Positions 1 to 11,844 of a stretch of DNA of 64,000 bases are shown here, piece after piece. The position numbers were made by a program, and so were the translations under genes. Source of the stretch: Hyposmocoma kahamanoa (Eukaryota; Arthropoda; Insecta; Lepidoptera; Cosmopterigidae); NCBI RefSeq assembly GCF_003589595.1, contig NW_020653391.1:3725641-3789640 (forward strand). The letters are read 5' to 3'. Position 1 is the stretch's first letter. Each line of letters begins with the position of its first letter. The notes beneath the pieces are model-generated. The model did no database searches, was not told the origin of the DNA, and saw only the letters and a program-made list of their open reading frames with translations.

Positions 1-690
1 ATCTTTCGTACTTCCCCTGACGTACTCATTCCTTATGTTATCCTTTCTCGTCACTCCACACATCCATCTCAACATTTGCATTTCCACTGCATGCACAGTT
101 CGTTAATCCTCCTTTTTTATTACCCAACATTCTGACCTGTACAGTACGACAGGTCTAATCACGGTCTCGTATATTTACCCCTTTAGCTTAAGAGGCATTC
201 GTCAATCGCAAATAGTGTCTAGGGCCTGTCGCCATTTCATCTATCCTGCACTTATCCTGTTCTTAACGTCCCGGACTATCTCACCGTCGTTCTGTATTAA
301 CGAACCGAGATACCGAAAATCGGAGCAGCCTGGTACGGATACACCATCAAAGGCAATATTGGTAAAACCGGAGGCACCGCCAATGTCGAGGAAAACTACC
401 TACCGGTCACTCTCCAGTCTTACCTGCCATTTTGCCAGTCTGCTCTGGACCTCAAATGCATCCTCTTCGACAAGTACTATATCGTCGGCGAACAGCATGC
501 ACCAAGGTGCTTCCTTCTGTATGTCCGATGTTAGAGCATCCATAATTAGGAGAAACAGGCAGGGGCTTAAAGCCGATTCTTGATGCAAACCCACATCCAC
601 ATTGTATTCTCGTCTGTACTCTCGTACAGGGCCTGATTTGTATAAATATGTTGTTTACCATGGTCAATGTCGAATCGCAGAAATGGAGAA
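1..690 (-). pseudogene. RTE-clade non-LTR retrotransposon, reverse transcriptase C-terminal part
   Basis: Minus-strand translation shows reverse transcriptase hallmarks: GLHQESALSPCLF, then MLFADDIVLVEE (the YADD-type catalytic motif as FADD), then CSDFRYLGSLIQNDGEIVRD, and near the left edge SECWVIKKED and MLRWMCGVTRKDNIRNEYVR. This order matches insect RTE endonuclease-reverse transcriptases. Several stops and frame changes (around 200, 400 and 600) show it is dead. It continues off the left edge of the window. Confidence 0.85.
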
Positions 691-803
691 ACGCATATGC
701 TTTTAGCATCTTCGCTTACATATACCGCTGTACCTATATAGTATAATAATAAGAGCAAGTAGGGCAACTCCCGCCTATTCGGCGCGTTAATGCGTACACT
801 TCT
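690..803. other. RTE edge and fragment of a short interspersed repeat
   Basis: AT-rich DNA containing agtagggcaactcccgcc, which reappears in the opposite orientation near 7610 and in weaker form near 11900. No gene seen. Confidence 0.4.
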
Positions 804-1106
804 AGTAGCAGTAGAGCTCCTTGTGAAAGAGTTCGTCCAGGGTAGTACTGCCACCTTACCTATTTCTGCCGCCAAACAGTAATGTCACCATTACTGTGTT
901 CCGGTTTTGAAGGGTAAGGGTGCTGGAATTACAGGCACATGGGACTTATCAACTTATGTCTCAGGGTGACGGGCGCAGTGGCAGTGCCCCTCAAATCGTT
1001 GCGATTTAAAGCTCTGAGTGGCACTGCAACTGTTATGGACAGGTGTTTACATTACCATCAGGCGCACGATTTGTTCGTCTCGTCACTTGATTTTATAAAT
1101 AAAAAC
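804..1106 (+). repeat. SINE-like family A, copy 1
   Basis: Near full-length copy. It begins agtagcagtagagctcc, contains cttacctatttctgccgcc and gggacttatcaacttatgtc, and ends with a gttata/A-rich tail. Twelve copies or fragments of this roughly 300-bp family occur in the window in both orientations. It carries no conserved open frame. Confidence 0.85.
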
Positions 1107-2009
1107 TTTGCTCGGAGCGTAGGGTTGTTACATCAAAATACAAGCTTTCGCTTAGTTTGGGATTCGGGAGTTTTCAACATTATATATAAATAGCACACAC
1201 AATCATGGTTATAATAGTTTTGTGTAAAGTGCCTACTGTTTTATTTTATTGTATGATGAATTTAATAAACATTATTATGAATTTTGTTAATGAAATAGGT
1301 AACCTTTTTTAAATGCAGTATTGATTTTTTATACCGGCGTCGCGGATTGGTATCTTGAGTATGATTATGAAATACAAAGTGCTGAACATTTCCGATTTTA
1401 GACCGAACGACTTCAATTCTTTAATATTTGGTGCGTGAGACGACTCTTTCTTACTTTATTTTTTATTATATTACTTATCTATCCGCTTTGCATGGACAAT
1501 TGAATATGTCGGAAGGAAAATGAGCAATTACTTTTTGTAACAGGCTAAAGGCCTTTCGAACAAATGAAAATGAAACGTATTTATTTCCCTTGCAGCGACG
1601 TTGAAAAAAGTAACTACGATCGTCTTTTATTTCATACTTATGGATTACTTTTTAGCCACCCCTCTTAAACTACATTTGTCTTGGCATATATTTAAATGAT
1701 CTAAATGGTCATCTTTTTTAATGATTGATCCCCTTTCTATGAGACATACAATAAATTAAATCAATCGATGTTCTGTTCTGAGCTACGCAAAATATGATTG
1801 ACATGTACAAAATAACTTTGATAGTTATATGTTGGGCCTCAAAACTAAGACAAATGAGCATTTAAAATAAAATTTAATTATTTAAATATTTGTATAATAT
1901 ATTAATTATAATATAATTTGATCTCAAAACATCGCAAGCAAATTGGCTTCTGGCACTCGCCGGCCGCTGCCGCGACACGGTCGCTTCTCTAGCTAGGCTC
2001 GTGCTGCTT
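1107..2009. other. AT-rich, no gene recognised
   Basis: Only a short minus-orientation piece of a repeat (cggagcgtagggttgttac, 1112-1130) is recognisable. It pairs with gtgacaaccctac sequences near 7545 and 11865. Confidence 0.4.
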
Positions 2010-2348
2010 TTAGGGTCGTATTCTAGAACTCTACTCAATGCTCAAGTCAGGATCTGAGTATGATTTCCAGCACTGGAAATACGACCCTAATGGCAGGGAC
2101 TTGAGTATGAATTCGAGTGCTTTAAACCATACTCAAATCGTGACTTGAGCATTGAGTAGACTTCTAGAATACAACCCTAAGGGTCATATTCTAGAATTCT
2201 ATTCAATGCTCAAGTCAGGATTGCACTAGCAACACAAGCATTGGAAACACGACCCTAATGGCAGGGACTTGAGTATGATTTCGAGTGCTTTAAACCATAC
2301 TCAAATCCTGACTTGAGCATTGAGTAGAGTTCTAGAATACAACCCTTA
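2010..2348. mobile_element. Two MITE copies fused head to tail
   Basis: Two units of about 168 bp (2010-2179 and 2179-2348). Each begins (t)aggg(t)c.tattctagaa and ends with the inverse sequence, with terminal inverted repeats of about 44 bp. The units share their junction base pairs (ccctaaggg) and differ at scattered positions plus a short internal replacement. Confidence 0.85.
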
Positions 2349-3300
2349 GTATACTAACCTAACCTACTGAATAGAGGGCGCAACCAAGCAACCAACATTT
2401 ATTAGGAGATCAATATCAAAAGATGTACAGGTTGTAAAAGTCATCAAGCGTTAAAAGAAAATACCAATAATAAAAAAAAGGATCAAATATTATTTTTGAA
2501 TACCAAATATTAATTTAGTATGCTTAAACATATTAATAGAGTTACCTTGAACGGAGTTCATTTATATTTTATACATAGATCAACTAATACCGATGGAACA
2601 ATTAATATACATGTCAAACATAAATACAATATCATTTATTAAAAAATTGCGCATTTACAATTCAAGGATCAATTAATATTATTCCATTTTGTCCTGTTAT
2701 ACTATGTATGTAAGCTGTCTCCTATTCAACAACCTCAAGTGGAGATGACGTATTTCAACCGTGTACAGGTATAAAAGTGAACAAATATTGTCACTTACCG
2801 GTTATATAACATAAAAAGATCATAATGGTTTGGCTCCCATACATTTTATTCCATATAATTACACATTTATGAATCAAAAGGTTTTGGACCTAAATCCATT
2901 TTTATCGATCTCTATATTATAAGACAGAAGCTGACAGAACGTTCTAATTTTATTATGCCTTCTATGTTCATATTGTCGTTTCAATAATAACAATTTGAGA
3001 CAATCTGTGCTAGTATTTAGCTAAATATTTATTCTTGTATTCATGTAATGTTACAAAAACACTTATTTTATTACACATTTATTCACGTTAGATTAAGAAT
3101 TTATGTAATTACATTTCAACGTTATCTGCAAGGCGGACATTAAATTTACATTATCACCACACGATAACGGAAAGCAATAACTGTAAATAGTAAATCAATG
3201 AAGCGTAACAATGAAATAATAATGTTGAAAATATCGTACAGTATGAATGAATGCGCTGTAGGCGTTTTGATGGTAATAATATATCATCATTTTCAACATC
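2349..3300. other. AT-rich, no gene recognised
   Basis: No long open frame, repeat or structured RNA candidate was recognised. Confidence 0.4.
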
Positions 3301-3625
3301 ATCAACTCTATTGTACGTCCCATTGTTGGGAAGGGGTCTCCTCAGAGGCGAGGGGTTTTAGGTCATAGGCCGCCACGCTGGTCCAATGTGGGTTGCGGAG
3401 ATCTCAGGTTTTCTGATGGTTGTGACTGGTTGTGACCTGCCGCCTCTCAAGCAGAGACGCCCACGGGGGTTCTAATCCGGGCTCGCATCTCTAAGTTTCT
3501 CGGAATTTACGTGCGTAATTTAATATGAAGGTTACCATGAGATTTTTGGTGAAGGAAAACATTGTGATGAAACCTGCATCTCGAAGAAGATTTAGGCGCT
3601 CGCGCTGCACAGCGCATGTAGGCGG
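3301..3625 (-). repeat. SINE-like family B copy with its 5' half inverted
   Basis: On the minus strand, 3427-3304 is the 3' half of a tRNA-derived lepidopteran SINE, ending at the gcccaacaatgggacgtac motif with a tga-rich tail. 3428-3625 is the 5' half in the opposite orientation, with a box B-like gggttctaatccg near 3465-3480. The junction carries tggttgtgac twice in tandem. The intact arrangement is seen at 45193-45458. Confidence 0.8.
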
Positions 3626-3634
3626 TTGCAGCAA

Positions 3635-3869
3635 AGTAGCGGTAGAGTTCCTTGTGAAAGAATTCGTCATGGGAGGTTCTGCCACCTTACCTATTTCTGC
3701 AGCCAAGCAGTAGTGTGAGCATTACTGAATTCCGGTTTCGAAGAGTATAAGGGTGCTGGTGAAATTACAGTCACATGGGACTTGTCAACTTACTTCTCAG
3801 GGTGATAGGCGCAGTGGCAGTGTTCCTCAGATCTTCGTGATGTAAAGCTCTGAGTGACACTGTAAGTTG
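3635..3869 (+). repeat. SINE-like family A, copy 2 (3' truncated)
   Basis: Starts agtagcggtagagttcc and matches family A through ctctgagtgacactg, then stops before the tail. Confidence 0.8.
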
Positions 3870-5140
3870 TTCAATACAACAGTGCTTATTAGGTGTTGAT
3901 ATGGTTGGCGCGTTTTTGTTGTGCTTCTGCTATGTTCGTGGAGACGCGGATGGCTATTTTCACGGCGGCGCAGGCTGGTTGCTTCTCGGCAATAATGCGA
4001 AAGAGGTGTGCCTCACTGAAGCGCCGCCTGTGTGGCAGCCTTGTTCGCGGAGCGTGAGAACTCAGCTATGCTCGCCCACTGATTGCGATTGCTTCCAGTC
4101 ATGTAATACTAACGCTAGTCTTAAAATCACCTGAAATACTAACCACACATGTACAAAGTTATGAAATAAGTTATTGTTATTTCATACTTTGCATAGTGGC
4201 GTGAAAGGAAAAAGGACACGACTTAGCAAAATCTCTATATCGGGCGAGGCAGACACAGATTTTCAGTTCGTTCTTGTTTCAGAGTCGACTGAGTCCTAAC
4301 CTAAGTAAATTATATACAATGTGTTGATTTTTTTATCATTCTCGCCATATTTACCGAGGTCATTCTTTATCTGAAACTGAACCCAAATCATAAAAAAAAT
4401 TGCCACAAAAAAATTTCTTTTATTTTTTTATTTAATACCGGTAAACATAGATTCGTAATCACCTGACCCTGCTTGACCCAAAGGTCATTGACTTGCACGG
4501 CACGTGTTAAACTTATAGCGCAGCCTGAGGAACCCAGAAAGTATTGCTATCTTTTTCTTTCTCAAACGCAGCGTACGAGCCTGCCCTAGAGCTCATAAGG
4601 ACGAGGTGGGAGACTAAATTCGTCGCATTTCCAGTGATGATTTTTCGTTGTCTTTGTCGAAGAATTGCGCGCAAATATCATCTCTGATTTCAAAGTTGTG
4701 GAGTCAAATGTGCTAAGTTGAAACGAAACTCACGTGCGAATCTTTGCTCAGCTGCTGGAGGCTGCGGTACGGATCCAGCCACCGACTGTGGAGCTAGGTA
4801 CTTCTAGCAATACTTTCGACTAACCTAAAGTTAGTAAGCATCAAATCTAAGTTACAACGAAACTTTTTCCAGTTAACTTTCCTAATTAATGTAAATAATT
4901 AGTAAATTATAACAATTCTAGTACGTAATCATAATTTTAAAAAATAGGTAAATAAGAGATCGAGAAAGGTTACGTTTCGAAGTCACTGCCCTCGCGCGGT
5001 GCACACGAATTATGCGAAACTTTACTAGATACAATTAGTCAGAATATTGAACAGAACGTATTTTTTAAATATTTTTTGATGATTTTGCATTATTTATATT
5101 ATACATTGTGCCAGCTCAGGCGAGGTGCAATCTTTGACGC
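3870..5140. other. No gene recognised
   Basis: A GC-richer patch (3900-4130) has a 77-codon open frame on the plus strand without recognisable domains; it may be decayed transposon DNA. The rest is AT-rich and featureless to my reading. Confidence 0.35.
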
Positions 5141-5149
5141 GAAATAATA

Positions 5150-5438
5150 CCATCTACGTTTGTCCCGCCTTCTGAGCGTCTTCCTCCTAGACACGAATTG
5201 CCATGGCCGATCTGGACGTCTTTGAAGGCCTCGAACTCAGGTTGATCGGAACAAGGACAATTTGTTCAAGTGGGGCTTTTCGGATGGTTCTAACCTGGAC
5301 TGCTTGTTCGGTGCGACTCAAACGTTGGCCCACCTCATATCGTGCCCTGCGTGCCCTAACACCTGCATGCTTGAGGATTTAATGGCGGCTACTAGTGACG
5401 CGGTCGGCGTGGCAAAGTTTTGGGCCACAATAGTATAA
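5150..5438 (+). pseudogene. LINE ORF2 C-terminal fragment
   Basis: One frame reads NLFKWGFSDGSN, then TQTLAHLISCPACPNTCMLE and ATSDAVGVAKFWATIV followed by a stop. This is the C-terminal Cys/His region typical of arthropod jockey-like LINE polymerases. The first Cys pair is damaged (LDCLFG where CDCG is usual) and a frameshift precedes this segment. Confidence 0.75.
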
Positions 5439-5577
5439 TGTATGTCATCGATACGATAAGAAGATTATACATTCTTAAATATGGCGAGAATGCAAATCAA
5501 CATACTGCACATTATGGTCTGTGTATCCTCTACTGTGTGCCACATGACACATTCAGAATACACGTAGGTATATATTA

Positions 5578-5973
5578 CAGGTCTAGCACTTAACGGAATC
5601 GGTTCTTGAGGTAGCTGCGCGGTGCGAGAGGAGTGACAATTTATGTAACAGTCATGTCGCGCTGCACACGGGATAATTTTAAGAAGATTTTTCTGACGGT
5701 TATTGATATAATAACAAGTCGATTGAAAAATGTGCCAAATGGCTTGTCTATTAATTTCAATTATCGATGAAATAGTTTTTTTTATTATGGTTTCACATAA
5801 TAACAATTGACTAATTTGGTAAGCACTTTTTTCAATCAACTTGAATTGAATATCATCAGAAAAATCTTGTTCAAATTATCAGCTGTGCAGCGCGACATAA
5901 CTGTCAAGTAAGGCGATTATCACACTGTTCCGCGCCACGCAACTGACTGACGCAGTTTAAGCAGTAGGCCTTG
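5578..5973. mobile_element. Palindromic MITE family E, copy 1
   Basis: A 396-bp fold-back element whose arms (cacttaacggaatcggttct.. and its inverse near 5960) pair over more than 100 bp, including gtcatgtcgcgctgcacac and its inverse at 5885-5900. A second copy at 44341-44932 carries a SINE in its centre. Confidence 0.8.
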
Positions 5974-6020
5974 TGTATAAGTAGCTTATATATTGAAGTT
6001 ATAAAAAGTAGTATTACTCT

Positions 6021-6070
6021 ACAGTACCGTACCGTACCGTAGTATAGACCGTATTTCTATAAATACGGTC
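6021..6070. repeat. Short taccg tandem and 10-bp hairpin
   Basis: gtaccgtaccgtaccgta is followed by a perfect hairpin at 6047-6070 (gaccgtattt / aaatacggtc, loop ctat). Confidence 0.8.
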
Positions 6071-6770
6071 ACATAATATTATGATTGAAAGCATAATGTG
6101 AATATACATAAATATAAATACTTAAGTAAGGAGGCAAGAGTTGGGAACATCGGGCATCATTTTATATAAATTATGTTTAGCATTCGTGTTCATAAAAATT
6201 TAAAGTTAATAAATAAAAAGCAAATATCCACAACATTTAATTTAAAATTATTATTACAAACTAAAACTCTCAGGTTACATTTTCGTTTCATCATATCTTG
6301 GATTAAATTATACCACATAGGGGCAGATAATAAATAAATAATCATGTTTAATAGTCAATTACGGTTTGTAAAGTTGATGAAGGGTCCCATGTAGTCTTTA
6401 TCACTTTGTAAAGGCTGTACGTAGAATTTGTTCAGCCATAAGTCCTCGTTGTATAAGTATGCTAAAAAAACATAATTGAAGAGAACATTAGAGAATATTT
6501 TTTTCTTAAATTACATAATATTATGTAGTTAAAGTACCACTTTAACATGAAATTGATAAAATGGTTTGTCCATTGCGATGAATGGATAATGCCTCAAAAA
6601 AAAAATAGAAATTGCTGATCGTCTTCTAGTTTCAAAAATATTAAATATCATTTTTAAAGCTGCTAACGTATTGGAACTGCTTTGAAGAAATATTATTATT
6701 AGTTGCATCAACAGCAAGTTAGCCAGACGTAGATGGTGGTTGTAAATCGATATTAATAAATAATCTTTTA
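6071..6770. other. AT-rich, no gene recognised
   Basis: Small open frames here have no recognisable domains and are expected by chance in AT-rich DNA. Confidence 0.35.
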
Positions 6771-6779
6771 TTGGAAAAT

Positions 6780-6960
6780 TAAGGGATGGTCGCGTTGCTG
6801 TTCGAACTCTAGTAAAGCGATGTCAGTAGCACCATAGTATGAGAGAAAAAAGTATAGTAACTCAATACAAAAGCAGCAGTGTGGTTCGTCTGTGTGCGCA
6901 CCTGCCGCACCATGTACGCACTTTCGCATAATTTCGCGATGCACTCGTGTTACATCGTTC
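6780..6960 (+). repeat. Decayed repeat family J, copy 1
   Basis: Shares an ordered series of blocks with 17500-17800 (cagcagtgtggttcgt.., ttcgcataatttcgcgatgc, actcg), and in inverse orientation with 43480-43590. Confidence 0.55.
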
Positions 6961-7115
6961 ACGATATTAATTTTATAGAATTAAAACGGTTGCTTGGTTA
7001 ATTGTTGTGTTTGTAGTAGTTTGAACAAGAGTGCATAAAATTCAAAATTATTCAGCAGTTAATTTCTGTTCCATAATCATACTCCATAATCAAAATACCA
7101 ATTCGCGATTCTTTT

Positions 7116-7400
7116 AGTAGCAGTAGACCTCCTTGTGAAAGAGTTCGTCAAGGGTCTGCCACCTTACCTGTTTCAACCGCCAAGCAGTAATGTGAGCTTT
7201 ACTGCGTTCCAGTTTCGAAGGGTAAGGGTGCTGGTGAAATTACAGGCACGTGGGACTTGTCAACTTATGTTTTAGTGTGACAGGCACAGTGGCAGTGCGA
7301 TTAAAATCTCTGAGTGACACTGCAACTGTTATGAATAGGCGTGTCGCTTACCACCAGGCGCATGACTTGTTCGTCCTATGGTTTGGTATAATAAAAAAAA
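7116..7400 (+). repeat. SINE-like family A, copy 3
   Basis: Near full-length, from agtagcagtagacctcc to an ataataaaaaaa tail. It lies 240 bp from an inverted copy of the same family. Confidence 0.85.
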
Positions 7401-7640
7401 TGCTGGACTAAAAACATCATAACGTAAATACCTACTGAATTTAAAAAAACAATTTTTCAATTATGGTACGAGAATACTATGATGAACACCTTATTTTTTT
7501 CAATTTATGTTTACAACCTGTAGGTACAATTAATATAACAATGTGACAACCCTACACTTCGAGCGAAATGTGGACATTTACAACGAGGAACAGGCGGGAG
7601 TTGCCCTACTCATCTTATTGTACTATGGTAGTACCTACAT

Positions 7641-7946
7641 TTTTTTAAAAATAATAACCAGTGACGGGCCGAACAAGTCGTGAGCCTGATGGTAAGCTAC
7701 ACGCCTGTCCATAACAGTTGCAGTGCCACTCAGAGCTTTAAATCGCAAAGATCTGAGGGGCACTGCCACTGCGCCCGTCACCATGAGAGATAAGTTGACA
7801 AATCCCGTGTGCCTGTAATTTCACCAGCACGGTTACCCTTCAAAATTGAACACAGTAATGCGAACATTACTGCTTGGCGGCAGTAATAGGTAAGGTGGTA
7901 GTACTTCCCTGGACGAAATCTTCTACAAGGAGCTCTACCGCTACTG
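7641..7946 (-). repeat. SINE-like family A, copy 4
   Basis: Inverse orientation, from the tail near 7641 (ttttttaaaaat) to agctctaccgctact at 7931-7945. Confidence 0.85.
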
Positions 7947-9600
7947 AACTACCTGCTTACTGTGTTGGGAGATAAGATTAATGTACGTAAAATATGTGAT
8001 TTTTTTAGCGAATTGCACATTTTCTTAAGGCAAGTCAGCGGAAGAGAAGCAGGAAAAATTGTTTTGCTGGATTAAATGGTTTATGTATTTACCGTTAAAT
8101 AACGGTCTCACAAAAAATATACGATACACCTAAGGATATTGTCTAAAGAATGTGCTAACGTGTTACACACTAGTGTGCACTTTACCCGATCTTATAAAAT
8201 CCTGAAAACATAATTTTCATGTGCTCCAAAATTTTGGTTTTCAACTGAAGCTCTATTAGTTATTAAATTCACATTTGTCCTAAATTGCTAAGCGGTTTAA
8301 CGATACGTCGCGCTGCCCGCTGCTCTGCCAGTCGCCATCGGGCGCTTGTCGACGTCGGATCTGTGTTAAATTTTCTCCGCATGTTCTTATAAGAACATTT
8401 TATTCATATCACGCGGATTGAGGAACGCCAAGCCCCCACGTCCTCCTCGTCTAGGCTCGCGTTGAAATACCTCGCTTTAATACAAAATGCCTGATTTAAA
8501 AAAAGTAGTACTCACTGTCAAAGGTGTATGGTTTACTTATTCCTGGGTCGAAACAGGCACCCATATGGTTAAGTGTCCAAACTGGAGTTAGAGGGAAATG
8601 TTATGTATAATCAGCTTGTTACCTAGAGAAACAATTAATATAACCCAAAATATTTGGTAAAAATCTACCTTAGTCCGTATGCATACGGCGTATTGTTACG
8701 CGTAGATAAAACAAACAGGTACAGTTTGTGCCAAACAACATGGCAACAGCGATCAACCGCCCTTTCCTACCATTGTATACGTGAATATTGTGACAACGAT
8801 ACTCTCCAATGTTCGATATAACGTGCGAAAATATTTATCGTTTCCGTATCGTGGTAGAGGTGACTTTGACCTCAGGGGTTGCAAACATTTAAATAGTTTG
8901 AGACTAAGGAAACATATTGATTAATAATTTTGTCTTCATTGTTTTAAAATAAGTATTAAAATATAAAATACGGAGTAAAAACCTAATAATATAATTTAAA
9001 TTATGCAAAACCGTTACTTTCTGAATCCGACTAGAGAGAGAGTCGCTGTCGCTTACATTTATTATGAATTATACTCCGTCCAACCATTTATTTAACTTTT
9101 GACAGCTCGATTTCTAATCAATTAGTGATGTCCTTATGCGTTTCCAATTCGATTTTTTATAACAATCGATTTTATTTATAAAAATGTTAAAATCGAGAAT
9201 GTGAGCGGGTTCAAAAAAGAAGATATTGTCTGATTTGGATCTTGATGTTGCGTTTGACAATTTGTGTACTCAAGAAGTGATAATTAATGTTAATGAGAAT
9301 TCAAATGATGATTCCCGTCCATATGGAGAAGAATCCTATGATTCATTGTAAAATCAATAAAAATTTCTTATAATTATTAATAACTTATTTAATTTCATTA
9401 TAATTTATTAGACAGGTACTAAAATTTATCAACTTGAATAATCTTCGTTACATAATCTGTTGGTTCGATAAATACCGGAGCCAAGAGCACGTCGCTTCAC
9501 TAAAATTAAAAAATAAAAGAGTCCAGGAAGTATTGCATTTGTGTATGTGGTTGCATGTCAACAATTACCGAACTTCGGAGGCATGCCGATGTCAATAGTT
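7947..9600. other. No gene recognised
   Basis: Contains an 18-bp perfect palindrome (atgttcttataagaacat, 8381-8398) inside a GC-richer patch at 8290-8470. Otherwise AT-rich with no supported feature. Confidence 0.4.
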
Positions 9601-9615
9601 AAATAAATGGTTGGT

Positions 9616-10243
9616 GGGGCGCACTCCAAGTTTCCGAAATGAATAAGTAAAAAAAACTATAAATGGTTAGAAATGAATTTATTGTTTCTCAAAATATTCT
9701 CCGTTAGCGTTAATGCACTTTTTCAAACGATCCGTTTTTTGAGATTCAGTAAAATTGGGTGAGATCCACTTTTTCACACCCAAATGTTTGTGTAGTATTG
9801 ATTGTATTTGACTCATGCCTTTGCCTAAAGATGCCCGAATCTCATGGTATGTCACATGCCTGTCTGTTTTGATCATACGCCACACAGCATCGATGTTTTT
9901 GTTGTTCACAGCAGTGGACGGGCGACCATCACGAAATTCATCACTGAGATTCACACGACCGCGTCTGAATTCTGCAAACCAGCTATAAATAGATGTCTTG
10001 CATGGTGCTTCATCTGGTTACACATAAAGTCGTAGAAAATCATACTACGAAAGTTTCCACGAGTTAAATCCATGGTGATGCATACAACCAATTTTTAAAT
10101 TAACGCTACAATGTAAAAATAAGTGACAATCAGATGAAACAAACTGTATTCTACAGCCAAAAAGTTCCTATTTCAAATGTTGTAATTACTTTTTAAATAT
10201 TGTTTATGTAAGTGGCCAGTTCCGGAAACTTATAGTGCGCCCT
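9616..10243 (-). mobile_element. Internally deleted mariner element
   Basis: Imperfect terminal inverted repeats (ggggcgcactccaagtttcc and agggcgcactataagtttcc) bound a 628-bp copy, about half the usual mariner length. The minus-strand frame 9954-9679 has the transposase helix-turn-helix part (FRDGRPSTAVNNKNIDAVWR, VTYHEIRASLG). It then jumps from the NFTESQKTD region to the C-terminal INANGEYFEKQ, so the whole DDD catalytic core is missing. Confidence 0.88.
9679..9954 (-). pseudogene. Mariner transposase remnant, DNA-binding part fused to the C-terminus
   Basis: 91 open codons. The N-terminal DNA-binding segment of a mariner transposase is directly joined to the last residues of the protein by an in-frame deletion, with no catalytic aspartates left. 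The upstream N-terminus runs into stops around 9960-10070, where a start-like ccatgg survives. Confidence 0.85.
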
Positions 10244-10249
10244 ATGTAG

Positions 10250-10550
10250 TCTACTATTTTCTTGTGGACAATGCGACGAATATATACGACGACATTTATA
10301 GAGATCGTGAAACGCGCGTCAACTGCGCGTAGGCGATACAGACGATTGTGGGTGGCGGAGCGGTGGCCTACCTCAGCGACGCGACATTATTGTTGTTGAA
10401 ACGATTTAAACGCGCGTGAAACGCGATACAAACAAGCTTCAAACGCGCTGCTCATGCACGTTTTTACATGCGTTTGAATCGGTACAAAAGTAACAATCTA
10501 CGTGCGTCATCTGCGCGCTAAAAATGTGCCGTGTGTGTAAGGCTTTTATA
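10250..10550. other. CpG-rich stretch with recurring aaacgcg motifs
   Basis: Repeated short motifs (gaaacgcgcg, aaacgcgcgtgaaacgcg, caaacgcgctg) stand out from the AT-rich surroundings. No open frame or terminal repeats found. Confidence 0.45.
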
Positions 10551-10648
10551 GCAATTAATCTTAGTTACACTGTAATTTTAATTGTTACTATTTTGGCAGT
10601 GACGACGCTAAGGAGATCTCTATATAATAGAGAAGTTTGACTCGGAGT

Positions 10649-11030
10649 CAGTGGCGGATTTGCCCTAAGGCCCCGTAGGCCTGGGCCTAGGGCGGCCAAT
10701 CGTGACAAAAAATTCACTGATGATGACAAGCAATAACTCAAAGTACCTAAATATTCTAAAGGCTCAAGCACATTATGACGGGCCGCACTGCACCGCATCA
10801 TATAACAATAAACTTTCTAAATCACTTTCGCACATTTTATGCATAAAATATCGATATGTTACATATATGTAATGTATAATCACTACATCAATACGTTTGT
10901 CTGTCTGTTTGTCTGATCACGATAAATTCAAAAACTACTGAACAGATACAGGCACTGACTACATGGCCTGGGGCCTTGTAGGCTCAAGAATGTGAGGACA
11001 ATGGCGGCCAAGATTGCAAATCCGCCACTG
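10649..11030. mobile_element. Non-autonomous hAT-type element
   Basis: Terminal inverted repeats cagtggcggatttgc / gcaaatccgccactg bound a 382-bp element. The flanking octamers ctcggagt (10641-10648) and ctcagagt (11031-11038) are an 8-bp target duplication with one mismatch, the size expected for hAT transposons. Confidence 0.85.
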
Positions 11031-11039
11031 CTCAGAGTT

Positions 11040-11840
11040 ATGGTGAAATGGTCCGCCACGGTTCTGTTTTAGCATGCCTTATTCCAGTGTCAACTAAGTC
11101 GAGTTTCGAAAATTATATTAGTCAGGTAAATTTGCAAGGGTGCTTTACTGAATACATCCGTGATAAAAATTTGGTGGAATAATATAATGAAAGACATTAT
11201 CAGTTATTTTTTACATTATTACGACATTATTAGTATTTGGACCAATTTAGAGTAGAGTGTATTTTTTAAAATATTTTTTTTATGTTATGAAATCTCCTTT
11301 GACATTTAGTTACTAATCTACTAATAAATTGTATTACCTATTTTTATTTTGGAAGTACTTGCCTTTCTTGCCCAAAAATGTGTGTAATATTAAAATTTTA
11401 CAAATATGATTATTATTTTTAATGAATTTAATGCATGTATTGGAATTGTATGATATATGTATTTTATTGGTGTAAATTTATTAATCTATTATAAAAAACA
11501 CCTCTGTAATTTGCTATGCCCTTAAAGGGAGTCACATGATACTTTTCAATAATCTATCAACTTAAATTGTATTTTCTATGCTTTAACTGTGACATGCAAA
11601 TAAATTATTTCACTTTGACCTTGACTGTCCTCGCTTTTTTTATTTATTAATGTATCGATATGTAGAAAGTCTCATTTAACTTTGTTTCATTACCATGATG
11701 ATGGGAATATTCCATAACCGAGACACTAGTCGGCGTTCATAAAATTATCAAAATGCACTGCATTTGACAAAGGTTAAATCAATATAACACAAAAAAACTG
11801 TGATGAATTTTTTTTTTTAATGATTTTGTGCAACCTGTAT
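11040..11840. other. AT-rich, no gene recognised
   Basis: No supported feature apart from A/T runs. Confidence 0.35.
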
Positions 11841-11844
11841 GTAT

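Noticed and set aside
5465..5839. 124-codon minus frame
   Set aside because: Lies mostly in the arm of palindromic MITE E; no domain.
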